DNA of 64,000 bases from Streptomyces albus subsp. albus (GCF_000719865.1 NZ_JOID01000011.1:62001-126000); one strand, 5' to 3'; counted from the stretch's first letter, positions 17,696 through 26,550 are shown. The notes: a model not told the origin generated them from the letters alone. Numbers and translations: made by a program.

Positions 17696-18805
17696 GTGAC
17701 GCAGATGGACGATCCGCCGGCCCCCGCTGCCGTGCGGTCCCTCCCCGGCACCTTCCGCGTGCGGACCGGAGTGGCGGACGACTGGGACGAGCATCTCGGA
17801 TCCGGTGCCCCGGCCACGCTGAGCCGGCGCTGGATCACGCTCGCCGAAGGGCGCATCCCCGGCGGCGCGCGCACCCTGGAACTCTCCCGCGGCGAGGGGC
17901 CGTCGGTCGCGCTCGTCGGCGGTCCCGTCGACGAGCCCACCGGCCATGTGCGCTTCGATCCGTTGCGTGTGCTCTCCGGCGGGTCCACCGGCGAGGGCGT
18001 GGTCGAGCACGGCCCGCACCCCTGGAAAGGGCTCTCGGCCGACCGGGTCTTCCCCTGCTGCCTGCTGATGTTCCCCAACTACGAGACGGCCCCGGTCGGT
18101 CCGGACGCCCGCGATCCCGCCGCGGCGCGTGCCTACGTCGACGGGCTCATCGGCTGGTGCCGGGAGAACGGCATGCGCAGCATAGCGGCGCTCTTCCTGC
18201 GGCCGGACTACCCCGAGTTCCTCGACGCCCTGCGCACGCGCGGCTTCGACACGGTGCCGATGGTCGATCGCTGCGACATGGACGTCACCTGGCCGGACTT
18301 CGACGGATACGTGGCCGGCCTGCCCCGCAAGCGGCGCTTCGCGGTGCGCCGCGAACTGCGGGACATCGCGCTCCGGGGAGTCGAGATCAGCGAGCGCGGC
18401 GTCCGGGACGAGGAGCCCGAACTGGTCCGGCTCCGCGAGCAGATCGTGACCAAGTACGGCGGGACCCCGGACGCGGAACGGGAGGCCGGTTCGCTGCGTC
18501 ACCTGCGCGAGCACTTCGGTCCCGAGAACGTCACGGTGGTGGAGGCGAGGGCGGACGGCGCCCTTCTCTCCTTCAGCCTCCTCGTCCGCGACGGAACGCA
18601 GTGGACGATCCTGATGAGCGGCACCGACTACGACCGGCCGGACTCCTCGTTCACGTATTTCGCCACCATGTTCTACCGGCCCGCCGAGCTGGCACCCCGG
18701 CTGGGCATCACGTCGATGGCCTACGGCCTCGGCACCCTCCGGGCGAAGAAACTCCGAGGATGCACCGTCAACACGCTGTCAGCGGCAGCGCTGTTGCTCG
18801 ATTGA
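17696..18805 (+). CDS. GNAT/FemAB-like acyltransferase
   Basis: A 369-aa protein of the two-GNAT-domain (FemAB/BioF2-like) type. The segment LPRKRRFAVRRELRDI near 200 is characteristic, followed by a second half with FSLLVRDGTQWTILMSG and a C-terminal GLGTLRAKKLRG. Such proteins move aminoacyl groups from tRNA or acyl groups from CoA/ACP to amines. The GTG start lies 8 bases after GAGGAA. It is the first gene of a run with the globin and the flavoenzyme. Its neighbours, a Lys-rich repeat peptide on one side and a PKS/ACP set on the other, suggest acylation of a peptide amine or of the amine made by the PigE-like enzyme. Both are inference. Confidence 0.78.
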   Translation: MTQMDDPPAPAAVRSLPGTFRVRTGVADDWDEHLGSGAPATLSRRWITLAEGRIPGGARTLELSRGEGPSVALVGGPVDEPTGHVRFDPLRVLSGGSTGEGVVEHGPHPWKGLSADRVFPCCLLMFPNYETAPVGPDARDPAAARAYVDGLIGWCRENGMRSIAALFLRPDYPEFLDALRTRGFDTVPMVDRCDMDVTWPDFDGYVAGLPRKRRFAVRRELRDIALRGVEISERGVRDEEPELVRLREQIVTKYGGTPDAEREAGSLRHLREHFGPENVTVVEARADGALLSFSLLVRDGTQWTILMSGTDYDRPDSSFTYFATMFYRPAELAPRLGITSMAYGLGTLRAKKLRGCTVNTLSAAALLLD

Positions 18806-18818
18806 GGAGGAGACGTCC

Positions 18819-19343
18819 GTGTCGCCACAACCCGCACCGCACCACGACGGCAAGATCCTGCTCGTCGCCGACAAGGGACTCCAGGACGGCGGCACGATGA
18901 CACCGTCCCAGGTCGACCGCAGAGTCGAGGACTTCTACACCGCCATCGGCGGTGAACCGTTCTTCCGGGCCCTGACCGCGCGGTTCTACGAACTCGTCGC
19001 CGACGACGAGGTGCTGAGACCGCTGTTCGCGGTGACCGACTGGGCGATGCACGGCGAACGCCTCGCCGATCACTTCGTCCGGATGTACGGGGACAACGAT
19101 CTGACGGCGGCCTGGGAGCCGCGCCTGCACCAGGCCCACTGCCACTTCCTCATCGCACGGCCGCACCGGCTGCGCTGGCTGGAGCTGATGGCACGGGCCG
19201 GAACCGAACTGGACGCCCCACAACCCGCGTTCGGCGAGTTCATGACGATCATGAAAGTCGCGAGCGGCGAGATGATGGCGGCGTCACGGGGCGCTGCCCT
19301 CGCGCGTGGCGAGCGGTTCCACTGGGACGGATCGCCTCGGTGA
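18819..19343 (+). CDS. Truncated hemoglobin, divergent group II type
   Basis: A 174-aa protein. After about 27 extra N-terminal residues the 2-over-2 globin fold begins (VEDFYTAIGGEPFFRALTARFYELV). The proximal heme histidine is His107 in RLHQAHCHF, matching the RLRMRH position of group II globins. The Gly-Gly turn before it is replaced by GDN, and the usual tyrosine/tryptophan pattern is only partly kept, so it is not a standard GlbO. GAGGAGGA precedes the GTG start; an internal ATG at 18897 is possible. The stop overlaps the flavoenzyme start (GTGA). A globin translationally coupled to a monooxygenase suggests oxygen or NO supply, or heme catalysis, in the pathway. Confidence 0.85.
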   Translation: MSPQPAPHHDGKILLVADKGLQDGGTMTPSQVDRRVEDFYTAIGGEPFFRALTARFYELVADDEVLRPLFAVTDWAMHGERLADHFVRMYGDNDLTAAWEPRLHQAHCHFLIARPHRLRWLELMARAGTELDAPQPAFGEFMTIMKVASGEMMAASRGAALARGERFHWDGSPR

Positions 19344-21016
19344 ACGGGCGGCCGCTGCGCCGGGTCGCGGTCGTCGGGGCAGGCGCGGCGGGAGCGTTCT
19401 TCACTCTGGAACTCGCGCGCCTCAGACCGGACGTCACCATCGACCTCTACGACCGGGACGGCCGGGGGCCGGGCGCCGGAATCGTGATGTCCACCGACTA
19501 CACGGACCATGTGCGACAGCTGTTCCCGAGCGCCTTCGACCTGCCGGAGACGGCCAGGGGCCGGTGGGACCGCACCCTCACGCTCTGCGGCGGGGAGCGC
19601 ATCTGGTCGGGCGCCTACGGGATGGTCGGGCTGCGCCGCCGCACCTTTCACAGCCATGTGCGCCGGCTCGCGGAGAACACCCCCGGGGTACGTGGCCTGC
19701 GCCGGACGGTCACCGCGGTACCGGAGGGACCGGAGGCGCCCGACGTGGTCGTGCTCGCGGACGGCGCGGGAAGCCGGCTGCGCCGCTCCCGGCAGGAGGC
19801 GTTCGGCACCACTGTCACCGCCGGGCGGACCCGGTTCCTGTGGGCCGCCGCGCCCGCGGCGCTCGAGCCGTCGTTCGTCCTCAAGGATCTCCGCCCGGGG
19901 CTGCTGATCGTGCACTCCTATCCGCACGCCGCCGACGAGAGCACATTCATCGTCGAGGCGGATCCCGCGGTACTCGCCGCGCACGGGCTGGACGGCCGGC
20001 CGCTCCCCGAGATCGAGAAGGAACTCGCCGCGATCTTCACGGACGAGTTGCGCGGCGTGCCGCTGCACGCGCAGACCACGGGCTGGCAGCCGTTCCGTAC
20101 GGTCGTCAACGAGCGCTGGCACGACGGACGGTGCGTGCTCGTCGGGGACGCGGCGCACACCGTGCACTTCTCGACCGGATCCGGAACCGCGCTCGCGATC
20201 GACGACGCGCTGTGCCTCGCCGGTGCGCTCGCCGGCGGGACAACGGTCCCCGAGGCGCTCGACGCCTATGCCGCAACCCGGCAACCGGTGATCGGAGCGG
20301 CCCAGGAGGAGGCCGGGGAGAGCGCGGAGTGGTTCGAGACGCTCTGCCGCGGCGGCCGGACGGACGGGCACCGCACGGTGTTCGCTCTGCGCAGCCGAAG
20401 GCCCATGAACACCTATGACCGGCTGCGCGACCGCGACCCGCGGTTCGTGGCCCGGACCGTGTCGCGGCTCGCGGGCCACCCGACCGGGGCCGAGCCCCGT
20501 GACGTACCGCTCACGATCGGCGGGCTGACGCTGGAGTCCCGTGTCGCGGAGACGGAGGGGCCCGGGGGGAGGCCGGCCGGGCTGGTCCTGCGCACGGCGG
20601 GCGGCGGCGTCCGCTGCCCGGTCACGGACAGTGCCGCGGATCCGCGCGCGTTGAGGGCGGCGGGGGCCCGCGCGGTCGGACTGCTGGTCCCCGCGGTGTC
20701 CGGCCCGCAGGAGCCGGCGGCCGGGGCCGCGGCCACCCTGGCCGACGATGCCGCTGCCCGGGGCTTCGACTTCCTCGCCGTGCCCTCCCAGCCGGGTGCG
20801 GGCCGCATCGCCCGCACCCGGCGTGCCGAGGAGCTGACGTCGGCCGGCGTCCTCCCGGTGGTGCTGCTCCCGGCGGACCTCCCGGCGGCGGACCTCTCGG
20901 CGGCGGACCTCTCGGTGGACGAGATCAACACGCTGATCGCCGCCGGCCGCGCCGACATGGTCGCCCGCCCGCCCGCCCATCCGCCGGGAACCCGCGCCCG
21001 GCACGAACCGGCGTGA
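19340..21016 (+). CDS. FAD-dependent monooxygenase with a truncated Old Yellow Enzyme-like tail
   Basis: A 558-aa protein. Residues 1-about 360 form a class A flavin monooxygenase: VVGAGAAGAFF near the start, and LVGDAAHTVHFSTGSGTALAI with the GD motif near 270. Residues about 390-550 look like a shortened OYE barrel: IGGLTLESRV resembles the start of OYE domains and NTLIAAGRADM their end, while the middle of the barrel is missing. Full fusions of this kind are the anthraniloyl-CoA monooxygenase/reductase and salicylyl-CoA hydroxylase relatives. The OYE part here is probably not catalytic because the FMN and substrate residues of the core are gone. It is coupled to the globin by GTGA. Confidence 0.85.
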   Translation: MNGRPLRRVAVVGAGAAGAFFTLELARLRPDVTIDLYDRDGRGPGAGIVMSTDYTDHVRQLFPSAFDLPETARGRWDRTLTLCGGERIWSGAYGMVGLRRRTFHSHVRRLAENTPGVRGLRRTVTAVPEGPEAPDVVVLADGAGSRLRRSRQEAFGTTVTAGRTRFLWAAAPAALEPSFVLKDLRPGLLIVHSYPHAADESTFIVEADPAVLAAHGLDGRPLPEIEKELAAIFTDELRGVPLHAQTTGWQPFRTVVNERWHDGRCVLVGDAAHTVHFSTGSGTALAIDDALCLAGALAGGTTVPEALDAYAATRQPVIGAAQEEAGESAEWFETLCRGGRTDGHRTVFALRSRRPMNTYDRLRDRDPRFVARTVSRLAGHPTGAEPRDVPLTIGGLTLESRVAETEGPGGRPAGLVLRTAGGGVRCPVTDSAADPRALRAAGARAVGLLVPAVSGPQEPAAGAAATLADDAAARGFDFLAVPSQPGAGRIARTRRAEELTSAGVLPVVLLPADLPAADLSAADLSVDEINTLIAAGRADMVARPPAHPPGTRARHEPA

Positions 21017-21072
21017 GGGAAGCGATGAACGCGTACGGCACAAGGGAAGCGGGCGGCCGGGGGGACAGCGCC

Positions 21073-21528
21073 TCAGAAGTAATGGCGCATCAATTCGCGG
21101 GACCACTCCGGCTCTCGGATCTCCCCGCGCGGCGCGAACTCGGGAAGATACGGCTTGACATCGAGCACCGGGCTGCCGTCGAGGGCATCGAGGCCGCGGA
21201 CCGAGAGGGTGAGACCGTCGACCGCCACCAATTCACAGATGGTGACACCGATGTGATTGGGCCGGTTGGGTGCGCGCTGGGCGAGGACGCCGACTCGGGG
21301 CCACGAAGGGTTTCCCCGGGGGTGCTGCGTACTCCGGCACACCCGATCGGCCAGGTGAAAGGTGAACACGACCTCGATATGAGAGTAATCCCGCAGCCCG
21401 AGCGTCGCATCGGCGCTCAATTGGCCGGGGTCGAGGTCGATGTGGCATTCGACGTTTCCCCAGTTGTCCTGAACGGCCTCCCGGCGCGATCCGCGAACGG
21501 TGCCGATGGGGACGAACGAATGCTGCAT
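21073..21528 (-). CDS. TsaA/TrmO-domain protein (UPF0066, SAM-dependent)
   Basis: A 151-aa protein with the family signature: HSFVPIGTVRG at the start, LRDYSHIEVVF, the QRAPNRPNHIG loop that binds SAM in TrmO, and DALDGSPVLDVKPY. TrmO N-methylates the t6A37 base of tRNA. The ATG at 21528 was chosen, 6 bases after GAGGA; an ATG at 21534 sits directly on the site. It converges on the flavoenzyme and is divergent from an MFS gene. In a biosynthetic context it may be a small-molecule methyltransferase or a self-protection tRNA enzyme; the sequence does not decide. Confidence 0.88.
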   Translation of the reverse strand: MQHSFVPIGTVRGSRREAVQDNWGNVECHIDLDPGQLSADATLGLRDYSHIEVVFTFHLADRVCRSTQHPRGNPSWPRVGVLAQRAPNRPNHIGVTICELVAVDGLTLSVRGLDALDGSPVLDVKPYLPEFAPRGEIREPEWSRELMRHYF

Positions 21529-21620
21529 GGCCATTCCTCACGACGCGACCGGCGGAGAATTCTTGATCCTGCCCGCGTCCCGGCAGGACGTCAATCCTCT
21601 CTCGGAACGGGAGCGCGCGG

Positions 21621-22922
21621 ATGACCGATTCCCAGCGGCAGGCCAAGCGGGGCGGCGGACCGGTCTGGTCCAGGTTGCTGCCGGAGCCCGGTCCGGGGCG
21701 GCTCCTGGTGCTGTGTACGGCTGTGGCGAGTCTCGGCAACGGCCTGTATGTGACGGGCGGTGCCGTCTACTTCGTCCGGGTGGTGGGCCTGTCCCCGGGG
21801 CAGGTCGGCATCGGCCTGTCGGTGGCCGGCGTGATCGCCCTCGTGCTCGGCGTCCCGGTCGGTTCCCTCGCCGACCGCTTCGGACCGCGCGGCACGACCG
21901 CCGTGCTCGCGCTGTGCAAGGCCGCCATGCTGATCTCCGCGGTGTTCGTCCGTACCTTTCCCATGTACGTGGTCATGGCGGCGCTGCTCGGCGCCGCCGA
22001 GCAGACCGGCCACGTGGCACGCGGCGCACTGGTGTCGGGGGTCATGGGCCGGGAGGGCCGGGTGAAGCTGTCGGCCTATATGCGATCCGTGTTCAACGGA
22101 GGCTTCGCGCTGGCCTCGCTGGCGGCCGGATTCGTGATCGCCGTCGACTCGCCCGATGTCTACCTCGCTCTGTTCTGGGGCAACGCGGCCGCGATGGTGG
22201 TGGTGTCCGGCCTGTACATGCGGTTGCCGCGAGTGCCCCGGCAGCCGGGACGGCCGCGCCGGAAGGGCGGGCCCTCGGCGGTGCGGGACGTGCCGTACAT
22301 CCTGGTCGCCCAGGTGTCGGGGCTCGCCAGGATCGGACCGACGGTGCTCGCGCTCGGCATGCCGCTGTGGCTGGTGACCCATACCGACGCGCCGCGGGCG
22401 ATGGCGGCGTGGCTGATGCTCATCAACACGCTGATGGTGGTGTTCCTCCAGGTGTACGTCGCCCGTGACGCCGACACGGTGCCCGGCGCGAGCCGCCTGC
22501 AGCGGTGGACGTTCCTGGTGCTCGCGGCCGCGTGCGCGGTCGCGGCTCTCTCCGGCGGCATCCCGGGGTGGGCCGCCGCCGTGGTGCTCGCCGTGGCCAC
22601 CGTGCTCTTCACCCTCGGCGAGATATGGGGGGAGGCCGCCCGCTGGGGCCTGCGGTACGAGCTGGCGCCCGAGAACGCCCAGGGCCAGTACGGCGGGGTG
22701 TTCGCCACCGGCGACGCCCTGGCGGTGATCGCGGGCCCCGCCCTGGTGACGACGGTGCCGGACCGTTTCGGTCCGGTCGGCTGGCTCCTCCTCGCCGCTC
22801 TCTTCGCCCTCTCGCTGATGCTCAGCGGGCCGGCGGTGCGCTGGGCGGTGCGCACCCGCGTCCCCGGTTCCGAAGAGAGCAATCTGCAAGGCGCCCCCCG
22901 CGTCGTCACACCGCAACAATGA
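21621..22922 (+). CDS. MFS transporter (second exporter)
   Basis: A 433-aa integral membrane protein with about 12 hydrophobic segments. The conserved loop 2-3 motif appears as GSLADRFGPRG. It is divergent from the TsaA gene and followed 45 bp later by the DUF6879 gene on the same strand. It is not closely similar in sequence to the transporter at 8302-9501, so two exporters of different subfamily flank the locus. The substrate is unknown. Confidence 0.9.
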   Translation: MTDSQRQAKRGGGPVWSRLLPEPGPGRLLVLCTAVASLGNGLYVTGGAVYFVRVVGLSPGQVGIGLSVAGVIALVLGVPVGSLADRFGPRGTTAVLALCKAAMLISAVFVRTFPMYVVMAALLGAAEQTGHVARGALVSGVMGREGRVKLSAYMRSVFNGGFALASLAAGFVIAVDSPDVYLALFWGNAAAMVVVSGLYMRLPRVPRQPGRPRRKGGPSAVRDVPYILVAQVSGLARIGPTVLALGMPLWLVTHTDAPRAMAAWLMLINTLMVVFLQVYVARDADTVPGASRLQRWTFLVLAAACAVAALSGGIPGWAAAVVLAVATVLFTLGEIWGEAARWGLRYELAPENAQGQYGGVFATGDALAVIAGPALVTTVPDRFGPVGWLLLAALFALSLMLSGPAVRWAVRTRVPGSEESNLQGAPRVVTPQQ

Positions 22923-22967
22923 GCTCCCGTGGCCGTTCGAACGCGGCTCGGACCAGAGGAGTTGGCG

Positions 22968-23504
22968 ATGTCCAGTAACCTGCCCGCATTCAAGGAACTG
23001 ATCGCCCAGGCACGGCATTCGGCGATCCATCTCGAGATGCGCGACATGTATACCCCGCAGGGCGCGGTTTTCGTGGACTGGCAGAACGGCAAACCGATCG
23101 AGTACGACCGGCACCTCGACTGGGTCGAGCTCGTGCAGGAGACCGTGGGCCGCGGTGTCGACTGGCGACGGCTGCGGATCGTCTCGGAGCCGGTCACGGA
23201 CTTCATCCGCTACGAATGGGAGACGACGACCATCGTCAACGTCCCGGCCGGTGAGAAGGTGCGCTGGCTGCCCCGCCGCAAGGTCTCCGACCTGCTGCTC
23301 CCGGGCAACGACTTCTGGGTGTTCGACGGCCGGCTGGTCCGCTTCACGCACTTCGCGGGTGACGGCTCGTGGGGGCCGCACGAACTGACCGAGGACCCGG
23401 CCCTGGCGAAGATGTGCACCGACGCGTTCGACGCCGCCTGGGAGCGCGGTACCGACCACGCGGACTACGAGCCCGTCTGGGCCCCCGCGCACGAGAACGG
23501 CTGA
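22968..23504 (+). CDS. DUF6879 family protein
   Basis: A 178-aa soluble protein that I recognise as the actinobacterial DUF6879 family: AIHLEMRDMYTP, the IVSEPVTDFIRYE core, VRWLPRRKVSDLLLPGNDFWVFD and the C-terminal DPALAKMC. The function is unknown; members often sit beside XRE regulators in Streptomyces, but here the neighbour is a PIG-L deacetylase 8 bp downstream. The ATG at 22968 was chosen for the AGAGGAG site; an in-frame GTG at 22929 is weaker. Confidence 0.85.
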   Translation: MSSNLPAFKELIAQARHSAIHLEMRDMYTPQGAVFVDWQNGKPIEYDRHLDWVELVQETVGRGVDWRRLRIVSEPVTDFIRYEWETTTIVNVPAGEKVRWLPRRKVSDLLLPGNDFWVFDGRLVRFTHFAGDGSWGPHELTEDPALAKMCTDAFDAAWERGTDHADYEPVWAPAHENG

Positions 23505-23511
23505 ACCGCCC

Positions 23512-24243
23512 GTGGCCGAACCGTACGCTCCGATGCCCGACGACTGGCAGCGCGCACTGGCCGTCGTCGCCCACCCCGACGACCTGGAGTACGGCCCGGC
23601 ATGTGCCGTGGCAGCCTGGACCGCCGCGGGCCGCGAGGTGTCCTACGTGATGGTGACCAGCGGTGAGGCCGGCATGGACACCACGGAACCCCGGGAAGCG
23701 GCACGCCTCCGGGAAGAGGAGGAGCTCCGGGCCGCCGCCCTCGTGGGCGTGAAGGAAGTCGAGTTCCTCCGCCACCGGGACGGTTCCGTCCAGTACGGAC
23801 TGCCGTTGCGCCGCGACATCGCCGCCGCCATCCGCCGTCACCGTCCGGACATCCTGGTCACACTCAACTTCCACGAGCGGTGGCGGAGCGGCGACTGGAA
23901 CGCGCCGGACCACCGCCATGTGGGCCGGGCCCTGCTGGACGCTGCGGGAGACGCCGGCAACCGCTGGGTGTTCCCCGAGCTCGCCGACGAAGGGCTGGAA
24001 CCCTGGAAGGGTGTCCGGTACGCCGCTGTCGGCGGCTCCCCGCTCGCCGGTCACGCCGTCGATGTGACGGGCTTCCTGGACCAGGGTGTGGCCGCGCTCG
24101 AGGCCCATCGGTCGTACCTCGGTTATCTGGGTCCGGACCATCCCATGGCCGACGCCCGTGCGTTCCTGGAGAGGAAGGTACGGATGTTCGGCGAACGTTT
24201 CGGGGGCACCCCGGCGATAGCGTTCGAGCTGATCGGGGTCTGA
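23512..24243 (+). CDS. PIG-L (LmbE-like) family deacetylase
   Basis: A 243-aa protein with the AHPDD zinc/catalytic motif near residue 20, an RxxEEE helix, and DHRHVGRAL, which provides the second zinc histidine. This is the layout of MshB-like zinc deacetylases acting on N-acyl sugars or amines. The GTG start is 8 bp behind the DUF6879 stop, so the two are probably co-translated. It could remove an N-acyl protecting group from the pathway product. The length and divergence exclude a plain MshB or Mca call. Confidence 0.9.
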   Translation: MAEPYAPMPDDWQRALAVVAHPDDLEYGPACAVAAWTAAGREVSYVMVTSGEAGMDTTEPREAARLREEEELRAAALVGVKEVEFLRHRDGSVQYGLPLRRDIAAAIRRHRPDILVTLNFHERWRSGDWNAPDHRHVGRALLDAAGDAGNRWVFPELADEGLEPWKGVRYAAVGGSPLAGHAVDVTGFLDQGVAALEAHRSYLGYLGPDHPMADARAFLERKVRMFGERFGGTPAIAFELIGV

Positions 24244-24423
24244 TTCCGTCCCCGCTCCCGTCCCCGAGCCCGTCCTCCGCCGTATCCGGCAGCGGCGCCC
24301 GCGGCTGTTTCCCGGTCACGCGGCCGGGCCCGGGAAACACCGCCCCGTCTCCCGGACCACGGCGGCCCGGTTCCCCGGCCCTCTTGATGGCACCCCCTAC
24401 TATGGGCTGTCTCTAGAGTTGAA

Positions 24424-24444
24424 CACTGGACACCGGCTCCAGTG
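24424..24444. promoter_or_regulatory. Inverted repeat upstream of the methyltransferase
   Basis: CACTGG (24424-24429) and CCAGTG (24439-24444) are perfectly complementary with a 9-base spacer. They end 21 bases before the methyltransferase ATG, in a relatively AT-rich stretch. It could be an operator or a small 5' leader hairpin. Confidence 0.35.
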
Positions 24445-24465
24445 GTCCCGGCCTGCGGAGAGCTC

Positions 24466-25302
24466 ATGCGACGGATCGCCAACACCCAGCAAGCAGAGGC
24501 GTGGAACGGCCCCGAGGGGGTGCACTGGGCCGACAACGCCGACAGCTTCGACATGCTGAACAGCGGGTTCAACGATGCGCTGTTCGAAGCAGCCGCCATC
24601 GGCGCCCACGACCGGGTGCTCGACGTCGGGTGCGGCACCGGGCAGACCACGCGCCTCGCCGCCCGCCGGGCCGCCTCGGGGCAGGCCGTGGGGCTCGACA
24701 TCTCCGCGCCCATGGTGGAGCGGGCACGGGCCGTCACCGCGGCGGAAGGCATCGCCAACGCGGTCTTCGAGCAGGGCGACGCGCAGGTCCACCCCTTTCC
24801 CTCCGGCCATTACGACGTGGCGGTCAGCCGGGGCGGGGTCATGTTCTTCACCGACCACACCGTCGCGTTCACGAACATCGGCCGCGCGCTGCGGCCCGGT
24901 GGCCGGCTCGCCTTCATCTGCCCGCAGATGCCCTCCCCCGACGGGGATTCGGCCCGGGTCTTCGCGCCGGTGAACGCGCTGCTCGCCCAGCCCTCCCCGG
25001 CTCAGCGGGGCATGATGTCGCTCTCCGACCCCGCCCGCGTCCGCGAAGTGCTGACAGCCGCGGGATTCGCCGGCGTGACGGTGACCTCCGTCGAAGGGCC
25101 CGTCAACTGGGGCCGCAACGCCGACGAGGCCGTGGACTTCTACTTCACGATGGGACCGGTCCGCCACAATCTCGAAAAGAAGCCGGAGGAGACCGTGAGG
25201 GAGGCCCGCGACCGGGTGAGGGCTGCGCTCCGGCCGTACGAAACCCCGGACGGGGTGCGGCTGCGCGGCGCTGTCTGGCTGGCCGCGGCCACCCGTCCCT
25301 GA
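24466..25302 (+). CDS. Class I SAM-dependent methyltransferase
   Basis: A 278-aa protein with motif I VLDVGCGTGQTTRLA, motif II-like GLDISAPMV, and the FEQGDAQVHPF acidic loop, the standard Rossmann methyltransferase core (Methyltransf_11/25 type). It is similar in type to UbiE/small-molecule methyltransferases. The ATG at 24466 with GGAGAG just upstream was chosen; an in-frame GTG at 24442 would disrupt the inverted repeat there. It is monocistronic in appearance and convergent with the PPTase. A tailoring role in the cluster is likely but not proven. Confidence 0.9.
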   Translation: MRRIANTQQAEAWNGPEGVHWADNADSFDMLNSGFNDALFEAAAIGAHDRVLDVGCGTGQTTRLAARRAASGQAVGLDISAPMVERARAVTAAEGIANAVFEQGDAQVHPFPSGHYDVAVSRGGVMFFTDHTVAFTNIGRALRPGGRLAFICPQMPSPDGDSARVFAPVNALLAQPSPAQRGMMSLSDPARVREVLTAAGFAGVTVTSVEGPVNWGRNADEAVDFYFTMGPVRHNLEKKPEETVREARDRVRAALRPYETPDGVRLRGAVWLAAATRP

Positions 25303-25463
25303 TCTCCTGCCGGCCACACCGTGTGCGGGAGACCGGCGCACTCCCGCCATCGTGCGCCGTCGTGGGGCGGAGGGCGCCCCTCGAAACCTGTCCCGCGTCC
25401 GGTACGACGCCGTCCGACCGGCCGTGCTCCCGGCCCCGGACGTCCCCCCGGACCCGTCCCGCT

Positions 25464-26180
25464 TCAGTTCCCTTGGGCCCCGGGCGCCGGACGCCCCGGT
25501 GGGCACACCGTGACCGCCGTCAGCACCAGTCCGTGACGAGCTGTCCAGCGGCCCGTGAAACCGTCCGGACGGCTGCCGTCGAGCTCGGGGCCCGGTACGA
25601 GCAGCCGGGCCTCGAAGGTGCCCGAGCGGGCCGTGGTGTACCCGAAGGAGACGGACGCCTCGGCGAAGTCCAGCTCCCGCCCGGTCAGCGGGTACCACGC
25701 CTTGAACACCGCCTCCTTGGCACTGAAGAGCAGCCGGTCCGCCCGGACCGCAGCAGCTTCGCCGTCCGCTTCCTGCCGCGCCAGGCGGTCCCGCTCCTCC
25801 GGAAGCGACACCAGGGCCAGCACCTCCCCGGGCAGCGGGTCGTCGGGTTCGGCGTCGATCCCGAGCGAGACGAACTCCGTGGACCGGGCGACGGCCGCGC
25901 CCCGGTAGCCGGCGCAGTGGGTCATACTCCCCACGAAACCGGCGGGCCAGCGCGGCTCGCCGCGCGAGCCCCGCAGCAGAGGGGCGGGAGGGACCCCGAA
26001 CGAGGCCAGCGCCGCGCGTGCGCAGCGCCGGACCGTGCGGAACTCGGCCCTGCGCTTGTGAACGGCACGAGCCACCAGCGCCTCCTCCTCGGGGAACCAG
26101 CCGGCTGCCCCGCTGTCGTCGAAGGCCTCGGCGAACCGCACCCCGGCAGGCAGTATCTCCCCGATCACTCCGTCTCCCAC
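25464..26180 (-). CDS. Sfp-type 4'-phosphopantetheinyl transferase
   Basis: A 238-aa protein with the two family motifs: GIDAEP (Mg-binding) and FSAKEAVFKAWYPLTG. It has the Sfp/EntD size rather than AcpS. It would load the phosphopantetheine arm onto the PKS carriers, the free ACP at 15501 and the GGDS carrier at 4456-6894; a dedicated PPTase (PigL) also occurs in prodigiosin clusters. The start is GTG at 26180. It is divergent from the decayed adenylating enzyme. Confidence 0.94.
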   Translation of the reverse strand: MGDGVIGEILPAGVRFAEAFDDSGAAGWFPEEEALVARAVHKRRAEFRTVRRCARAALASFGVPPAPLLRGSRGEPRWPAGFVGSMTHCAGYRGAAVARSTEFVSLGIDAEPDDPLPGEVLALVSLPEERDRLARQEADGEAAAVRADRLLFSAKEAVFKAWYPLTGRELDFAEASVSFGYTTARSGTFEARLLVPGPELDGSRPDGFTGRWTARHGLVLTAVTVCPPGRPAPGAQGN

Positions 26181-26550
26181 GGGTCCGTGCGGGCCGCCCG
26201 AACCGCGGCTGCCCGAGCCCGCGTTCCCCTCGGCCGTCCCATGTGACCACGCCCTCCGTCCGTCCGCGTTCCCGTCGCGTGCGTGTGCGAGGCCACCGTA
26301 GTGCGGACGCCGGCGGGCCGCTCACCCCTTTCCCGCCGTGGGCCGGCCCTCGCGGGGCACTCGCGGGAGCCGGGGGCCCGGTCCGGGGATCCGCCCGGCC
26401 CGGCCGGGCGGGAGGGCCCCACAGTGTCTTAAGAAGTTGTCCAGGCCGGCACCGCGACACTGGGCGGGGCGCCTGGGGGCGGGAATCGCCGTTTCGCCGG
26501 GTTCCGGGCCCCGTCCGTCGAAGCGAGCATGTCATTCCTGGGGGCCCTGA
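26181..26550. other. 370-bp divergent spacer with an inverted repeat
   Basis: No coding gene seen. It contains CAGTGTC (26422-26428) and its exact complement GACACTG (26456-26462), 27 bases apart, around the AT-richer CTTAAGAAG. This would suit an operator or promoter region for the gene starting at 26551. Both divergent promoters must lie here. Confidence 0.45.

Noticed and set aside
24384..24403. TTGATG / TACTAT as a promoter of the methyltransferase gene
   Set aside because: The spacing is only 8 bases, too short for a -35/-10 pair.
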